This document shows, piece after piece, positions 31,901-40,881 of a stretch of 41,969 nucleotides of DNA. Numbering within the stretch: the stretch's first letter is position 1; every line of letters starts with the position of its first letter. Made by a program: the position numbers and the translations under genes. The notes beneath the pieces were generated by a model that worked only from the letters and a program-made list of their open reading frames with translations, had not been told where the DNA came from and ran no database searches. The DNA is from Thermatribacter sp964570785 (GTDB lineage: Bacteria > Atribacterota > Atribacteria > Atribacterales > Thermatribacteraceae): positions 1 through 41,969 of the forward strand of contig CAZMZG010000011.1 in assembly GCA_964570785.1 (NCBI GenBank), read 5' to 3'.

Positions 31901-33445
31901 TTATTCGTTAAGACTACGGGGGTATATGATTACCCTGCGAAAGGGCTCTTCGCCTATACTTTGCGAGAACAAATTGTATTTTTCGGCGATACGATGTTGT
32001 AATCTACGGACGTATGCATTGGAAGGAGGGAGTTCAGCTGGTTCTCCCTGCTTCAACACTCGATGGACGGCTTTTTCGGCCTCCAAAATCCTGGTATTAT
32101 CGTGCATAGGTTCTTCGTAACCAAAGAGCTCCCTTACAAATTTTTGCACCTGAACATAGGTATTGCTTCTTATAACGTGAATAGGTATGCCCCGTTTTTC
32201 TGCTTCTTTAATTTTGCTGGTGCCCTTTCGGTAACGACTCTTCAGAGTCAAAAGGATGTCAGCAGAGCCCAAATCTTCCACTACTTCGAGGGGAATTTTC
32301 AGCTGATTGATGGCTCTTTGTACATAGTTTTTGCTGATTGCAAACAGGTAGACTCTCAAAAATTTGGTTTTTGTTAACTCTGGAGATAAGACTTGCTCTA
32401 CTGTTTGAGGTGTAGGCGTTTCTCTCTCAGAGACTTCTTCCTGCTGAAGGACTTCTATGGTGCCCTTTTCAGTTTTCATTCTTATTTCCGGTTTGGGGTC
32501 ATATCCTCGCAATAAGAGGTCCACAGCCTGTGCAGTATCGTGATAGATCCCCAGAGTATCGCGATTGCGGAGCTCAATTACTACGTCAAAAGTAGGAATG
32601 GCCTTTCGCTCCAGTATGGCTTTTTGAGTGCCTCTTCTTTTGGCCTCTTCATCGCTCAGTATGACTGATTGGACGCCACCTATCAGGTCGCTAAGCGTGG
32701 GATTTAGGAGGAGATTTTTCAGAGTATTACCGTGGGCAGTAGCAATGAGCTGTACTCCTCGTTCGGCAATAGTTCTGCATGCTCTGGCCTCTTCTTCTCT
32801 GCCAATTTCGTCCACAATAATAATTTCTGGCATATGGTTTTCTACTGCTTCGATCATGACATCGTGCTGTCTTTCTGGTGAAGATACCTGCATTCTTCTT
32901 GCTCTTCCTATGGCGGGATGAGGAACATCTCCATCTCCAGCTATTTCGTTAGAAGTGTCTACTATTACCACTCTTTTTTGGAACTCATCGCTCAACACCC
33001 GGGCAATTTCCCGTAGTTTGGTAGTTTTTCCTACACCCGGTGGGCCAAGGAGCAAAATGTTTTTACCTGATACTACTATGTCGCGGATAATATCTATAGT
33101 TCCATATACTGCTCTTCCAACTCTTAAAGTTAGGCCAATGATGTCTCCCAGACGGTTTCTGATACAGGATATCCGATGCAACGTTCTTTCAATTCCAGCC
33201 CGGTTATCTTTAGTGAAAGAACCTACTCTTTGTACTACATAATCAAGGTCCTCCCGAGTAGTAACGTAGTCTTGAAAAACAACAAATCCCTCACTGAACC
33301 TGGCTTCCAGAGGTCTTCCCAGGTCCATGATTATTTCTATTAAATCATCGCAATTTTCCTGTTCTTCAATTACCGAGCGTATATGGCTCGGTAATACCTC
33401 AAGCAGCTTGGAGAGATTATCGACTACTCCGTATTCTCCTTTCAT
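31901..33445 (-). CDS. SpoIIIAA/Ycf45-like AAA ATPase with C-terminal R3H domain
   Basis: About 514-residue ATPase related to stage III sporulation protein AA and plastid Ycf45. Walker A GPPGVGKTTKLREIA, Walker B PEIIIVDEIGREEEA, and IATAHGNTLKNLLLNP are clear. The last about 70 residues (SNAYVRRLQHRIAEKYNLFSQS) resemble an R3H single-stranded nucleic-acid-binding domain. Function outside sporulation is not established. I place the start at ATG 33445, with GGGAGG about 13 bases upstream; an in-frame TTG at 33469 lacks any site. It heads the long minus-strand run and is divergent from the phosphoesterase gene. Confidence 0.85.
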   Translation of the reverse strand: MKGEYGVVDNLSKLLEVLPSHIRSVIEEQENCDDLIEIIMDLGRPLEARFSEGFVVFQDYVTTREDLDYVVQRVGSFTKDNRAGIERTLHRISCIRNRLGDIIGLTLRVGRAVYGTIDIIRDIVVSGKNILLLGPPGVGKTTKLREIARVLSDEFQKRVVIVDTSNEIAGDGDVPHPAIGRARRMQVSSPERQHDVMIEAVENHMPEIIIVDEIGREEEARACRTIAERGVQLIATAHGNTLKNLLLNPTLSDLIGGVQSVILSDEEAKRRGTQKAILERKAIPTFDVVIELRNRDTLGIYHDTAQAVDLLLRGYDPKPEIRMKTEKGTIEVLQQEEVSERETPTPQTVEQVLSPELTKTKFLRVYLFAISKNYVQRAINQLKIPLEVVEDLGSADILLTLKSRYRKGTSKIKEAEKRGIPIHVIRSNTYVQVQKFVRELFGYEEPMHDNTRILEAEKAVHRVLKQGEPAELPPSNAYVRRLQHRIAEKYNLFSQSIGEEPFRRVIIYPRSLNE

Positions 33446-33606
33446 AATTTCTGATTTTCCTCCCAGCAATTAATAAGGTTTGAGATCCTCGAACAGGCAA
33501 GATTTGGATTTTTTAAAATTTGCCCTTTTAAAATTTACCAAAAGTAAAAACGCTTAACGAATGCATTTTATTTCTTTTAACCTTGCTTGCTGGTCATCTT
33601 TTGATG

Positions 33607-33612
33607 ATTATA
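33607..33612 (-). promoter_or_regulatory. -10 element for the long minus-strand run
   Basis: TATAAT on the minus strand at 33612-33607 would start RNA near 33600, giving a leader of about 155 bases before the ATPase gene. No good -35 is visible at 17 bases. A small hairpin (TCATC/GATGA) lies right at the predicted RNA start. The 195-base gap is very AT-rich and also holds the opposing promoter at 33630-33658. Confidence 0.4.
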
Positions 33613-33629
33613 TGCTAATTTTCCAAAAA

Positions 33630-33658
33630 TTGGAATTAGCGCGAATTTTTAATAAAAT
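33630..33658 (+). promoter_or_regulatory. Promoter for a leaderless phosphoesterase mRNA
   Basis: -35 TTGGAA (33630-33635), an exact 17-base spacer, and -10 TAAAAT (33653-33658). Initiation about 7 bases later falls at the ATG at 33665, and no ribosome site precedes that ATG, so the transcript is predicted to be leaderless. Confidence 0.55.
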
Positions 33659-33664
33659 AAGTTC

Positions 33665-34300
33665 ATGGACAGTGGTAATAATTTCTTGAGAGTGTTGGCT
33701 GTTAGCGATAGAGTAGACCCTCGTATATATAGTGTTTCTCTGTGTGAGCGTTTTAGCAATATCGACTGCGTGGTTTCTTGTGGGGATCTACCAGAGTATT
33801 ACCTTGATTTCATAGTCTCTTCTTTAAATGTTCCACTGTTTTTCGTGCATGGTAATCATGACCCCTCTGGTGGTAAAGGAGTTCTGGCAGGGGGTGTTAA
33901 CCTGGACGAGCAAACTGTAATTTATCGCGGTTGTATCTTTGCTGGTTTGGAAGGATCTCCCTGGTATAATGGCAACTTGCATCAATATTCGGAAAGAGAT
34001 ATGTATTTCAAGTACCTGCGATTGTTGCCAAAGCTTCTCTGGAACAAAGTGCGCTTTGGCAGATATCTTGATGTTTTAGTGACCCATGCACCTCCGCGGG
34101 GCGTACACGAGGGACAGGATGCTGTGCACAGGGGTTTTTCAGTTTTTACCCGCATCATAAAAAAGTATCGTCCCAAATATCATCTTCACGGTCATGTACA
34201 TCTTTATGATCGAAGACAAAGTTTGCAAGATCTTTTTTATGAAACCCTGGTAGTTAACTGCTATAACTACCGGGTTCTGGAAATCGAAATACCATCCTGA
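33665..34300 (+). CDS. Calcineurin-like metallophosphoesterase
   Basis: 211-residue predicted two-metal phosphoesterase. The family motifs are VLAVSDRVDP (D-x-x-D, where many relatives have D-x-H), VVSCGDLPEYY, FFVHGNHDPSG, THAPPRG and HLHGHVHLYD. No signal peptide, so cytosolic. Substrate is unknown; relatives act on nucleotides, phosphoproteins or phospholipids. The ATG at 33665 is used because it coincides with the predicted transcription start. It is divergent from the ATPase gene, and 190 bases separate it from the next gene. Confidence 0.85.
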   Translation: MDSGNNFLRVLAVSDRVDPRIYSVSLCERFSNIDCVVSCGDLPEYYLDFIVSSLNVPLFFVHGNHDPSGGKGVLAGGVNLDEQTVIYRGCIFAGLEGSPWYNGNLHQYSERDMYFKYLRLLPKLLWNKVRFGRYLDVLVTHAPPRGVHEGQDAVHRGFSVFTRIIKKYRPKYHLHGHVHLYDRRQSLQDLFYETLVVNCYNYRVLEIEIPS

Positions 34301-34490
34301 CTGATGATGTTGATTTTGATGAAACTACAAAATTGACAGGTTGAGTGCTTTTAATGCGCGAGTTGGTTCCTTAACCTCAAAAATTGTTTGAATTAATAGC
34401 TTGTGTCTGGAGTTTTAGTTCGCGCTTTTTCCTTGTGTTAAAATGTAGAAGTTAATTGACAAAATAACAGTTGGTTTTGGTCTTGATACA

Positions 34491-35081
34491 GTGAGGAAGG
34501 AAGACCTATTGGTAGAAATTCGCGAAGAAGTTAAGAAATGTTTTCGGTGTCCACTTGCCGAGCAGCGCACTCAAATCGTTTTTGGAGAAGGCAATCCTGA
34601 CGCTTTGCTAATGTTTATTGGAGAAGCCCCTGGCGAGGAAGAAGACCGTACAGGTCGCCCTTTCGTGGGCAAGGCTGGTCAGCTACTAACCAGAATAGTT
34701 AGGTCGGTTAATCTTACCAGAGAGGAAGTGTATATAGCCAACATGGTTAAATGCAGGCCTCCAGGAAATCGCAATCCTACTCTTCAGGAAATAGAAACTT
34801 GCTTCCCTTTTCTAGAGGCTCAGATTGCCATTATAAATCCCTCCATCATAGTTGCTCTGGGTAGTGTCGCTGCCTCTTATTTGCTTGATACTAAATTACC
34901 TATCAGCAAATTACGTGGTCAATGGTATGATTGGAGAGGTGGCAAGAAAATATTCCCCATGTTTCACCCCAGCTTTCTTTTAAGGTATAATTCACGAGCA
35001 CCTGGTTCTCCAAGGTACCTAACCTGGCTGGACATTAAGGAAGTGAAAAAGATGTACGACTTGCTGCGCCAGGCTTCTTAG
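34491..35081 (+). CDS. Family 4 uracil-DNA glycosylase
   Basis: 196-residue iron-sulfur uracil-DNA glycosylase, typical of thermophiles and many anaerobes. It shows CFRCPLAEQRTQIVFGEG, the active-site motif FIGEAPGEEEDRTGRPFVG, MVKCRPPGNRNP (further cluster Cys), ETCFPF and FHPSFLLR. It removes uracil from DNA after cytosine deamination. The GTG at 34491 is the first start; a TTG at 34509 has a better ribosome site (AGGAAGG) and could be the real start, shortening the protein by six residues. A TTGACA at 34456 lies upstream without a well-spaced -10. Confidence 0.93.
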   Translation: MRKEDLLVEIREEVKKCFRCPLAEQRTQIVFGEGNPDALLMFIGEAPGEEEDRTGRPFVGKAGQLLTRIVRSVNLTREEVYIANMVKCRPPGNRNPTLQEIETCFPFLEAQIAIINPSIIVALGSVAASYLLDTKLPISKLRGQWYDWRGGKKIFPMFHPSFLLRYNSRAPGSPRYLTWLDIKEVKKMYDLLRQAS

Positions 35082-35082
35082 C

Positions 35083-35113
35083 TTGACCATCTGTGGGTGG
35101 TCTATGCTATAAT
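35083..35113 (+). promoter_or_regulatory. Promoter of the radical SAM/SPASM gene
   Basis: -35 TTGACC (35083-35088) and -10 TATAAT (35108-35113) with a 19-base spacer, slightly long. The spacer holds a 7-bp hairpin (GACCATC/GGTGGTC) that could serve as a weak terminator or operator for the preceding glycosylase gene. The predicted RNA start is near 35120. Confidence 0.5.
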
Positions 35114-35145
35114 AATCTGAGTATTTGTGGGAGGTGGTTTTATAT

Positions 35146-36585
35146 ATGAGTTATTTTGATTCTGTTAAGGCCTTTACCACAGAACAGGTGGTAAAACTGA
35201 TAGTTAACTCCTTGCGTAACGTTTCAGATGAAACAATAATTAAGTTAACTTATCTTGCTGAAAAATTGACGCCCATTCCCTACTACCGGGATCAAATTGC
35301 AGGGCTTCGCCGCATGTTTGAAGAAAAAAGACCTCAAATAATTCTTGCTCGAAAGGTGCTTCAGGAAACTCATCCCAATGTTCGGGAAAAGTTAATGGTC
35401 AACCTTATAGTGAAAAGCATTTTGTTAGGTGTTCCCAAACGCCAAAAGCTGGAAAAAGAGTTAGGTTGTCAGGTCCCCTTCTTTTTTGTGGTTAGCCCCA
35501 CCATGCGTTGCAATCTTAACTGCTATGGTTGTTATGCGGGTGAGTATCGCAAAGAAAGTGATATGCCCATAGAAATTCTGGACCGCATTTTTAGCGAGGC
35601 CAAGGAGATGGGAATGCATTTTCTGACCATCTCTGGTGGGGAACCGTTTATCAGGAAAGAGCACCTGGACCTTTTCGAAAAACACAACGACATATCTTTT
35701 CAGATTTATACCAATGGAACCCTGATTGACCGTGCTGTGGCTAAAAAGCTTGCTCAGATGGGAAATGTCTATCCGGCAATAAGCGTGGAAGGGTACGAAG
35801 AAGAAACCGATGCGCGGAGAGGAAAAGGAACTTTCAAAAAGATCATGCAAGCCATGGAGGCACTTAGGGACGAGGGAGTCATCTTTGGTTTCTCCATCAC
35901 AGCAACACGTCACAACACTGAGCTGGTTTCCAGCGATGAGTTCATGGATTTTTTGATCGACAAGGGTTGTACTTTTGGTTGGTACTTCACCTATGTTCCG
36001 ATTGGCAAGAAACCGGATGTCTCTCTGATGCCCACCCCAGAACAGAGGCTTCACCTTAGAAAACAGGTACACAAATTACGCTATGAAAAGCCGATATTTA
36101 TTGGGGACTTCTGGAATGATGGTCCTTATGTTGGTGGCTGTATAGCTGGAGGTAGAAGATATTTCCATATCAATAACTCCGGTGATGTAGAGCCGTGCGT
36201 TTTCTGTCATTTTACTGTTGACAACATTAAGGATAAGTCTCTTAAAGAGGTTATATCTTCTCCATTTTTCCGGGCTATTCAGGAGCGACAACCTTATGAC
36301 AACAACTTAATGCGTCCTTGTATGCTGATTGATGTTCCCGAAGTTCTTCGTGAAGTGGTAGAAAAATATGGTGCACGTCCCAGCCATGAAGGTGCGGAGA
36401 GTTTGATTACCACCTTGAAAGACGACATAGATGCTTATTCTCAAGCTTTCAAGAAGCTGGCTGATGAGATATGGGAGACCGAATATAAAGGAACTATTTA
36501 CTATAAGGACTACAAGGCAGAACGGCAAGAGTATTTGCGCAAACTCCAGGAAGAGGCAATGAAAAAGGAAAAAGTAAGAGCGTGA
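35146..36585 (+). CDS. Radical SAM/SPASM-like iron-sulfur oxidoreductase
   Basis: 479-residue radical SAM enzyme. An N-terminal helical region of about 120 residues has no motif I recognise. The SAM cluster motif is in TMRCNLNCYGCYAGEYRKES (C-x3-C-x2-C), followed by LTISGGEPF and IYTNGTLID. A C-terminal SPASM-like region holds GGCIAGGRRYFHINNSGDVEPCVFCHF, so an auxiliary cluster is likely. Substrate unknown; relatives are often called Fe-S oxidoreductases. ATG at 35146 was chosen with GGGAGGTGG 8 bases upstream; the frame opens at 35125. It stands alone between its own promoter and the terminator at 36608. Confidence 0.85.
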   Translation: MSYFDSVKAFTTEQVVKLIVNSLRNVSDETIIKLTYLAEKLTPIPYYRDQIAGLRRMFEEKRPQIILARKVLQETHPNVREKLMVNLIVKSILLGVPKRQKLEKELGCQVPFFFVVSPTMRCNLNCYGCYAGEYRKESDMPIEILDRIFSEAKEMGMHFLTISGGEPFIRKEHLDLFEKHNDISFQIYTNGTLIDRAVAKKLAQMGNVYPAISVEGYEEETDARRGKGTFKKIMQAMEALRDEGVIFGFSITATRHNTELVSSDEFMDFLIDKGCTFGWYFTYVPIGKKPDVSLMPTPEQRLHLRKQVHKLRYEKPIFIGDFWNDGPYVGGCIAGGRRYFHINNSGDVEPCVFCHFTVDNIKDKSLKEVISSPFFRAIQERQPYDNNLMRPCMLIDVPEVLREVVEKYGARPSHEGAESLITTLKDDIDAYSQAFKKLADEIWETEYKGTIYYKDYKAERQEYLRKLQEEAMKKEKVRA

Positions 36586-36607
36586 AAGGTTTCGAGATTT
36601 GGCGCTC

Positions 36608-36650
36608 AAATTAAAAAAAGCGAGGGCTAAGCCCTCGCTTTTTTTAATTT
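36608..36650. terminator. Strong bidirectional rho-independent terminator
   Basis: A perfect 20-bp inverted repeat (36608-36627 with 36631-36650) with a 3-base loop. The GC core GCGAGGGC/GCCCTCGC is flanked by A7 on the left and T7 on the right, so it ends transcripts from both directions: the radical SAM gene (+) and the purine operon (-). The purD stop codon lies within the stem. Confidence 0.93.
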
Positions 36651-37936
36651 TCGAGGTTTTGGTTCTTGAACGCCCTCCAACCAATGTCTTTTCGATAATA
36701 CATATCCTCAAAGTGTATTTTTTTGACCGCCTGATAGGCTTTAGCAGCGGCTTTTTCGAGTGTTTTATCTCTACCGCAAACATTTAGTACTCTTCCACCT
36801 GAAGTGAGAAAGAAGTTATCTTGTTTTCTGGTTCCAGCGTGAAATATGAGCACCTCGTCTTCGGGCAGATTCTGGAAGGTCTCCAGTCCACTAATGATCT
36901 TTCCAGTTTCGTAGTTCCCGGGATAACCTTTGCTGGCCAGAACTACACAAAGCGCCGCCTTTTCGTTTTCTTTAATTTTTAAAAGGTGTAGTTTTTGATC
37001 AATGATTGCGGTTTGTATTTCCACCCAGTCATTGGCAATACGAGGTAAAACTGCTTGAGTTTCTGGATCTCCCAAGCGCACGTTGAATTCAAGCACAAAG
37101 GGTCTCTTTTGGGAGTCGATCAGCAAACCCGCATAGATAATTCCTCGATAATCAAGCTTTTCTTTCTGAATGCCCTCTACAAGGGGTTGGAAGATTTCCC
37201 TGTCTATTTGTTGGAGAAGTGCTTCTTCCACGTTGGGCACAGGTGAATAAGAACCCATACCTCCAGTATTAGGTCCTGTTTCTCCTTCGCCCACCTTTTT
37301 GTGATCTTGAGAAACAGGAAGTCTCAAGTAAGTTTTGCCATCGTAAACAGCCATTACTGTGATTTCTTCTCCTTCCAGAAAATCCTCGATAACTACTCTT
37401 TTCCCGGCTTCTCCAAATTTTTTCTGTACCATTAATTCCCAGAGCGTATTTTTAGCTTCCCCAAAATCGTTAACGATACTAACGCCTTTTCCAAAAGCAA
37501 GACCGTCAGCCTTGATAACCGCAGGGTAATTATGAGTTACTTGGAAATATTCTATGGCCTGCTGATAGCTATCAAAGATCCGGAAAGGCGCAGTAGGTAT
37601 GGAGTGCTTTTCCATAAAATTTTTAGCGAAGGCTTTGCTGGATTCAAGCATAGCTGCTTTTTGGGTGGGACCGACAATGTTAATTCCATTCTCACGAAAT
37701 AGATCTACTATGCCTTGGGCTAAAGGTGCTTCTGGTCCCACCAGGACCAGGTCTATTTCTTTTTCTTTTGCTAAGGAAAGCATATCCTTAAATGAAGAAA
37801 GAGCTACGCACTCTCCTATTTCACTCATTCCTCCATTGCCAGGTACACAAAAAATCCTGTCAACGTCTTTATTTTGTTTTACTTTCCAGGCTATACAGTA
37901 TTCTCTTCCCCCGCTGCCCACAATCATCACTTTCAA
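36644..37936 (-). CDS. purD: Phosphoribosylamine-glycine ligase
   Basis: ATP-grasp enzyme making GAR from phosphoribosylamine and glycine, the second step of purine synthesis. The N-terminus is MIVGSGGREYCIAWKVKQN; the family form is usually GGREHAIAWK. ATP-grasp residues are seen in FLEGEEITVMAVYDG, GPNTGGMGSYSP and EFNVRLGDPETQAVLPR. I prefer TTG at 37936, giving (M)KVMIVGSGG like family members, with AGAGGTG upstream; a GTG at 37948 overlapping purN's stop is the alternative. About 430 residues. Last gene of the purB-M-N-D operon, ending in the terminator. Confidence 0.94.
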   Translation of the reverse strand: MKVMIVGSGGREYCIAWKVKQNKDVDRIFCVPGNGGMSEIGECVALSSFKDMLSLAKEKEIDLVLVGPEAPLAQGIVDLFRENGINIVGPTQKAAMLESSKAFAKNFMEKHSIPTAPFRIFDSYQQAIEYFQVTHNYPAVIKADGLAFGKGVSIVNDFGEAKNTLWELMVQKKFGEAGKRVVIEDFLEGEEITVMAVYDGKTYLRLPVSQDHKKVGEGETGPNTGGMGSYSPVPNVEEALLQQIDREIFQPLVEGIQKEKLDYRGIIYAGLLIDSQKRPFVLEFNVRLGDPETQAVLPRIANDWVEIQTAIIDQKLHLLKIKENEKAALCVVLASKGYPGNYETGKIISGLETFQNLPEDEVLIFHAGTRKQDNFFLTSGGRVLNVCGRDKTLEKAAAKAYQAVKKIHFEDMYYRKDIGWRAFKNQNLEN

Positions 37937-37944
37937 GGTCCTTT

Positions 37945-38562
37945 TCACCTCTTTCGGATAACTTTTCTGCCTTTAATTTCTAACTTTCCTTCTAAAAAAA
38001 GCCTTACGGCCTCTTTGTAAATGCGATGTTCGTGTTGGAGAATCCTTTCAGCAAGGCTTTCCGGCGTATCATGGTCTTCAACTGGACAGCATTCCTGAAG
38101 GATTATTGGTCCTGTGTCCATTCCTTCATCAACAAAGTGTACTGTGCAGCCGCTTACTTTAACTCCATATTCCACAGCTTGCTTTTGAGCTTCTAAACCC
38201 GGGAAGGCTGGTAAAAGGGAAGGATGAATATTTATGATTTTGTTGGGGAAGCTTCTTATTATTTCTTTACCAAGAATTCTCATATAACCTGCAAGGCATA
38301 TAAGGTCTGGGTCTTCCTTCTTTAAGACGGAAAGCAACTTTCTTTCATATTCTTTTTTAGAAGGAAACAGAGAGTAATCAAAAACTGTTGTCGGAATGCC
38401 AGCAAGCTTTGCTCTTTCCAAAGCATAAGCCTTAGGGTTGTCGCTTATTACTAAAGAGATATACCCGTTAAAATATTTTTCTTTTGAAGCGTCAATTAGA
38501 GCTTGTAGATTGGTTCCTCGGCCTGAGGCAAGAACCACTATTTTTCCAGGATTATTCGTCAA
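37945..38562 (-). CDS. purN: Phosphoribosylglycinamide formyltransferase
   Basis: 205-residue folate-dependent enzyme converting GAR to formyl-GAR. The N-terminal loop is VLASGRGTNLQALID, and the active-site region reads NIHPSLLPAFPGLEAQ with HFVDEGMDTGPIILQ. TTG start at 38562, well placed after AGGAGGGTGA within the last codons of purM (11-base overlap). Translation is likely coupled to purM. Uses 10-formyltetrahydrofolate rather than formate, unlike PurT. Confidence 0.95.
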   Translation of the reverse strand: MTNNPGKIVVLASGRGTNLQALIDASKEKYFNGYISLVISDNPKAYALERAKLAGIPTTVFDYSLFPSKKEYERKLLSVLKKEDPDLICLAGYMRILGKEIIRSFPNKIINIHPSLLPAFPGLEAQKQAVEYGVKVSGCTVHFVDEGMDTGPIILQECCPVEDHDTPESLAERILQHEHRIYKEAVRLFLEGKLEIKGRKVIRKR

Positions 38563-39577
38563 CTAAAATCACCCTCCTGTTTCCAGGTACTATTTTTCCG
38601 ACTAAGTAGGTTTTTTCGCCCTGGTCAGAAAGAATCCTCAGGGCTTCGTCTACTTTTTTTTCATCGAAAATCATAATCATGCCTATGCCCATATTGAAGA
38701 CTCTCCACATTTCTTTTTCAGGAACATTGCCCAGTTTTTGTAAGAACGAAAAAATAGGCATTTTGGGATATGCTTTCTTGTTTATCCAGGCATCGCAATT
38801 GGAAGGTAAGATACGAGGAATATTTTCTAGGACACCTCCTCCTGTTATATGAGCTATGCCCTTAGGAGGGCAATTCTCAAGAAGGGGTAATACCAGGGGT
38901 ACATAAATGCGGGTGGGCTCCAAAAGAATGGAACTTAAGTTTTTGCCTTCCCACTTTTGATTGTAGTCTATATTGTTTTCTTTCAATATTTTACGAACCA
39001 GAGAAAATCCGTTGCTGTGTAAACCTGAAGAAGCAAGACCCACTATTACGTCTCCAGGTGCAATTAGCCTTCCGTTTATGATTTTTTCTTCACTCACTTC
39101 TCCTATGGCGAAGCCAGCAAGGTCATACTCTCCTTCCCGATACATGTCGGGCATTTCCGCTGTTTCTCCGCCAAGAAGAACGCAGTTAGCTCTTTTACAA
39201 CCTTCCAGTATTCCCTGGATTACTTCTTCCAGGACCTCCATTTCAAGTTTCCCGCAGGCGAGATAATCCATGAAAAAAAGTGGCTTGGCACCCACACAAA
39301 GGAGATCGTTAACGCACATTGCCACCAAATCTATGCCTACCGTGTCGTTTTTACGAGTTCTTTGAGCTATTTCCAGCTTTGTACCTACTCCGTCACAGGT
39401 TGCAGCTATACACATTTTGTAAGCATGATTGGATATGCGGAATATACCAGCGAACCCACCTATGCCTTCTACCACCTGGTCCGATTTTAAGGTTTGGATG
39501 TGGCTGGCTATTTTTTTGACAAATTTGTTTGCAAGCTCAATATCTACACCTGCTTTTTTGTAATCCCACTGATTCAT
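38552..39577 (-). CDS. purM: Phosphoribosylformylglycinamidine cyclo-ligase
   Basis: 341-residue AIR synthetase that closes the imidazole ring using ATP. Signature segments are GFAGIFRI, CDGVGTKLEIA, DLVAMCVNDLLCVGAKPLFFMDYLACG, LGGETAEMPDMY and HITGGGVLENIPRILP. The ATG overlaps the purB stop (ATGA). It gives the operon three consecutive translationally coupled purine genes. Confidence 0.96.
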   Translation of the reverse strand: MNQWDYKKAGVDIELANKFVKKIASHIQTLKSDQVVEGIGGFAGIFRISNHAYKMCIAATCDGVGTKLEIAQRTRKNDTVGIDLVAMCVNDLLCVGAKPLFFMDYLACGKLEMEVLEEVIQGILEGCKRANCVLLGGETAEMPDMYREGEYDLAGFAIGEVSEEKIINGRLIAPGDVIVGLASSGLHSNGFSLVRKILKENNIDYNQKWEGKNLSSILLEPTRIYVPLVLPLLENCPPKGIAHITGGGVLENIPRILPSNCDAWINKKAYPKMPIFSFLQKLGNVPEKEMWRVFNMGIGMIMIFDEKKVDEALRILSDQGEKTYLVGKIVPGNRRVILVDE

Positions 39578-40881
39578 TTTTGTTCCTCCAGACCCAGTCT
39601 CTGGAATATGTAATCCACATATTTTGTAAAATGACTGTAATCGAACATTTGCTCTAATTCTTCCTGTGAAAAGTGATTCTGAATACTAGGTTCTTCTTGG
39701 AGTGCTTTTTGAAAGTTTAGGCTTTCATCTTCCCAGGTTCGCATTGCTGCTCTTTGTACCACCTCGTAAGCCTGTTCTCGGGTTAGGCCTCTTTTGACAA
39801 GCTCAAGCAGAATTCTTTCCGAAAAAACTAATCCCCTGCTTTTTTCAAGATTTTTTTTCATATTTTGGGGATAGACTACCAGGTTGCTGAGGAGCTTGGC
39901 AAAAGTGTTTAAGAGGTAATCAGCGAGTATGAAAGAATCAGGAAGAATAATTCTTTCGGCCGAGGAATGGGAAATATCTCTTTCGTGCCAGAGAGGAATA
40001 TTTTCAAGGCTTGTTAGTAAGTTGCCTCTCAACACTCTACTGAGTCCGCATATTTGTTCCCCCGTGATAGGGTTTTTTTTGTGAGGCATGGCAGAAGAAC
40101 CCTTTTGCCCTGTCCCAAAACCTTCTTCTACTTCTCTAATTTCAGTTCTTTGAAGATTGCGTAATTCGGTAGCAAACTTCTCAAGGCTGGTTGCAATCAT
40201 CGCTAAAGGCCAGATTACTTCAGCATACCGGTCTCGCTGGATTATCTGATTAGATACGGGAGCGGGAGTAAGTCCCAGCTTTTTGCATACGTATTCTTCT
40301 ACCCGGGGATCAATATTCGCGTAGTTGCCAACAGCTCCAGATATTTTGCCCACACTTATGGTTTCTTTGGCTTTTTGCATCCTGATTCGGTTTCTCTCCA
40401 TTTCTGCATACCACAGGGCCATTTTAAGGCCAAAAGTAGTTGGTTCGGCGTGGACTCCGTGGGTTCTTCCTATCATGAGAGTGTAACGATGAGTAAGAGC
40501 TTTGTCTTTAATGGCCTCCAGCGCTCTGTCTATGTCTTCAAGAATTATTTCGCAGGCCTCTTTCATTAGATAGGCGTTAGCGGTGTCCAGCATGTCAGAA
40601 GAGGTCATGCCGAAGTGGAGAAATCTGGCTTCTGGACCTATGCTTTCTGAAATAGTGGTCAAAAAAGCAATTACGTCATGTCGAGTTTTTGCTTCGATTT
40701 CTTCCATTCGAGATGGAGAGAAAGATATTTTACTCCGCACTTTTTCAAGGATTTCTTTGGGGAAAAGGCCCAGTTCACACCATGCTTCAAGAGCAAGCAT
40801 TTCTACTTTCGTCCACACTTCGAAGCGGTGTTCGTCGCTCCAGATTTGCCCCATTCGGGGAAGAGTGTAACGCTTGATCAA
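39574..40881 (-). CDS. purB: Adenylosuccinate lyase
   Basis: 435-residue enzyme that releases fumarate from SAICAR and from adenylosuccinate, so it acts twice in purine synthesis. It shows MTSSDMLDTANAYLMKEA, GRTHGVHAEPTTFGLKMALW (catalytic His) and the fumarase-superfamily signature GSSAMPHKKNPI. The TTG start at 40881 is supported by AGGAGGAACGG and by its overlap with the stop of the preceding zinc-ribbon gene (TTGA). Confidence 0.96.
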   Translation of the reverse strand: MIKRYTLPRMGQIWSDEHRFEVWTKVEMLALEAWCELGLFPKEILEKVRSKISFSPSRMEEIEAKTRHDVIAFLTTISESIGPEARFLHFGMTSSDMLDTANAYLMKEACEIILEDIDRALEAIKDKALTHRYTLMIGRTHGVHAEPTTFGLKMALWYAEMERNRIRMQKAKETISVGKISGAVGNYANIDPRVEEYVCKKLGLTPAPVSNQIIQRDRYAEVIWPLAMIATSLEKFATELRNLQRTEIREVEEGFGTGQKGSSAMPHKKNPITGEQICGLSRVLRGNLLTSLENIPLWHERDISHSSAERIILPDSFILADYLLNTFAKLLSNLVVYPQNMKKNLEKSRGLVFSERILLELVKRGLTREQAYEVVQRAAMRTWEDESLNFQKALQEEPSIQNHFSQEELEQMFDYSHFTKYVDYIFQRLGLEEQK

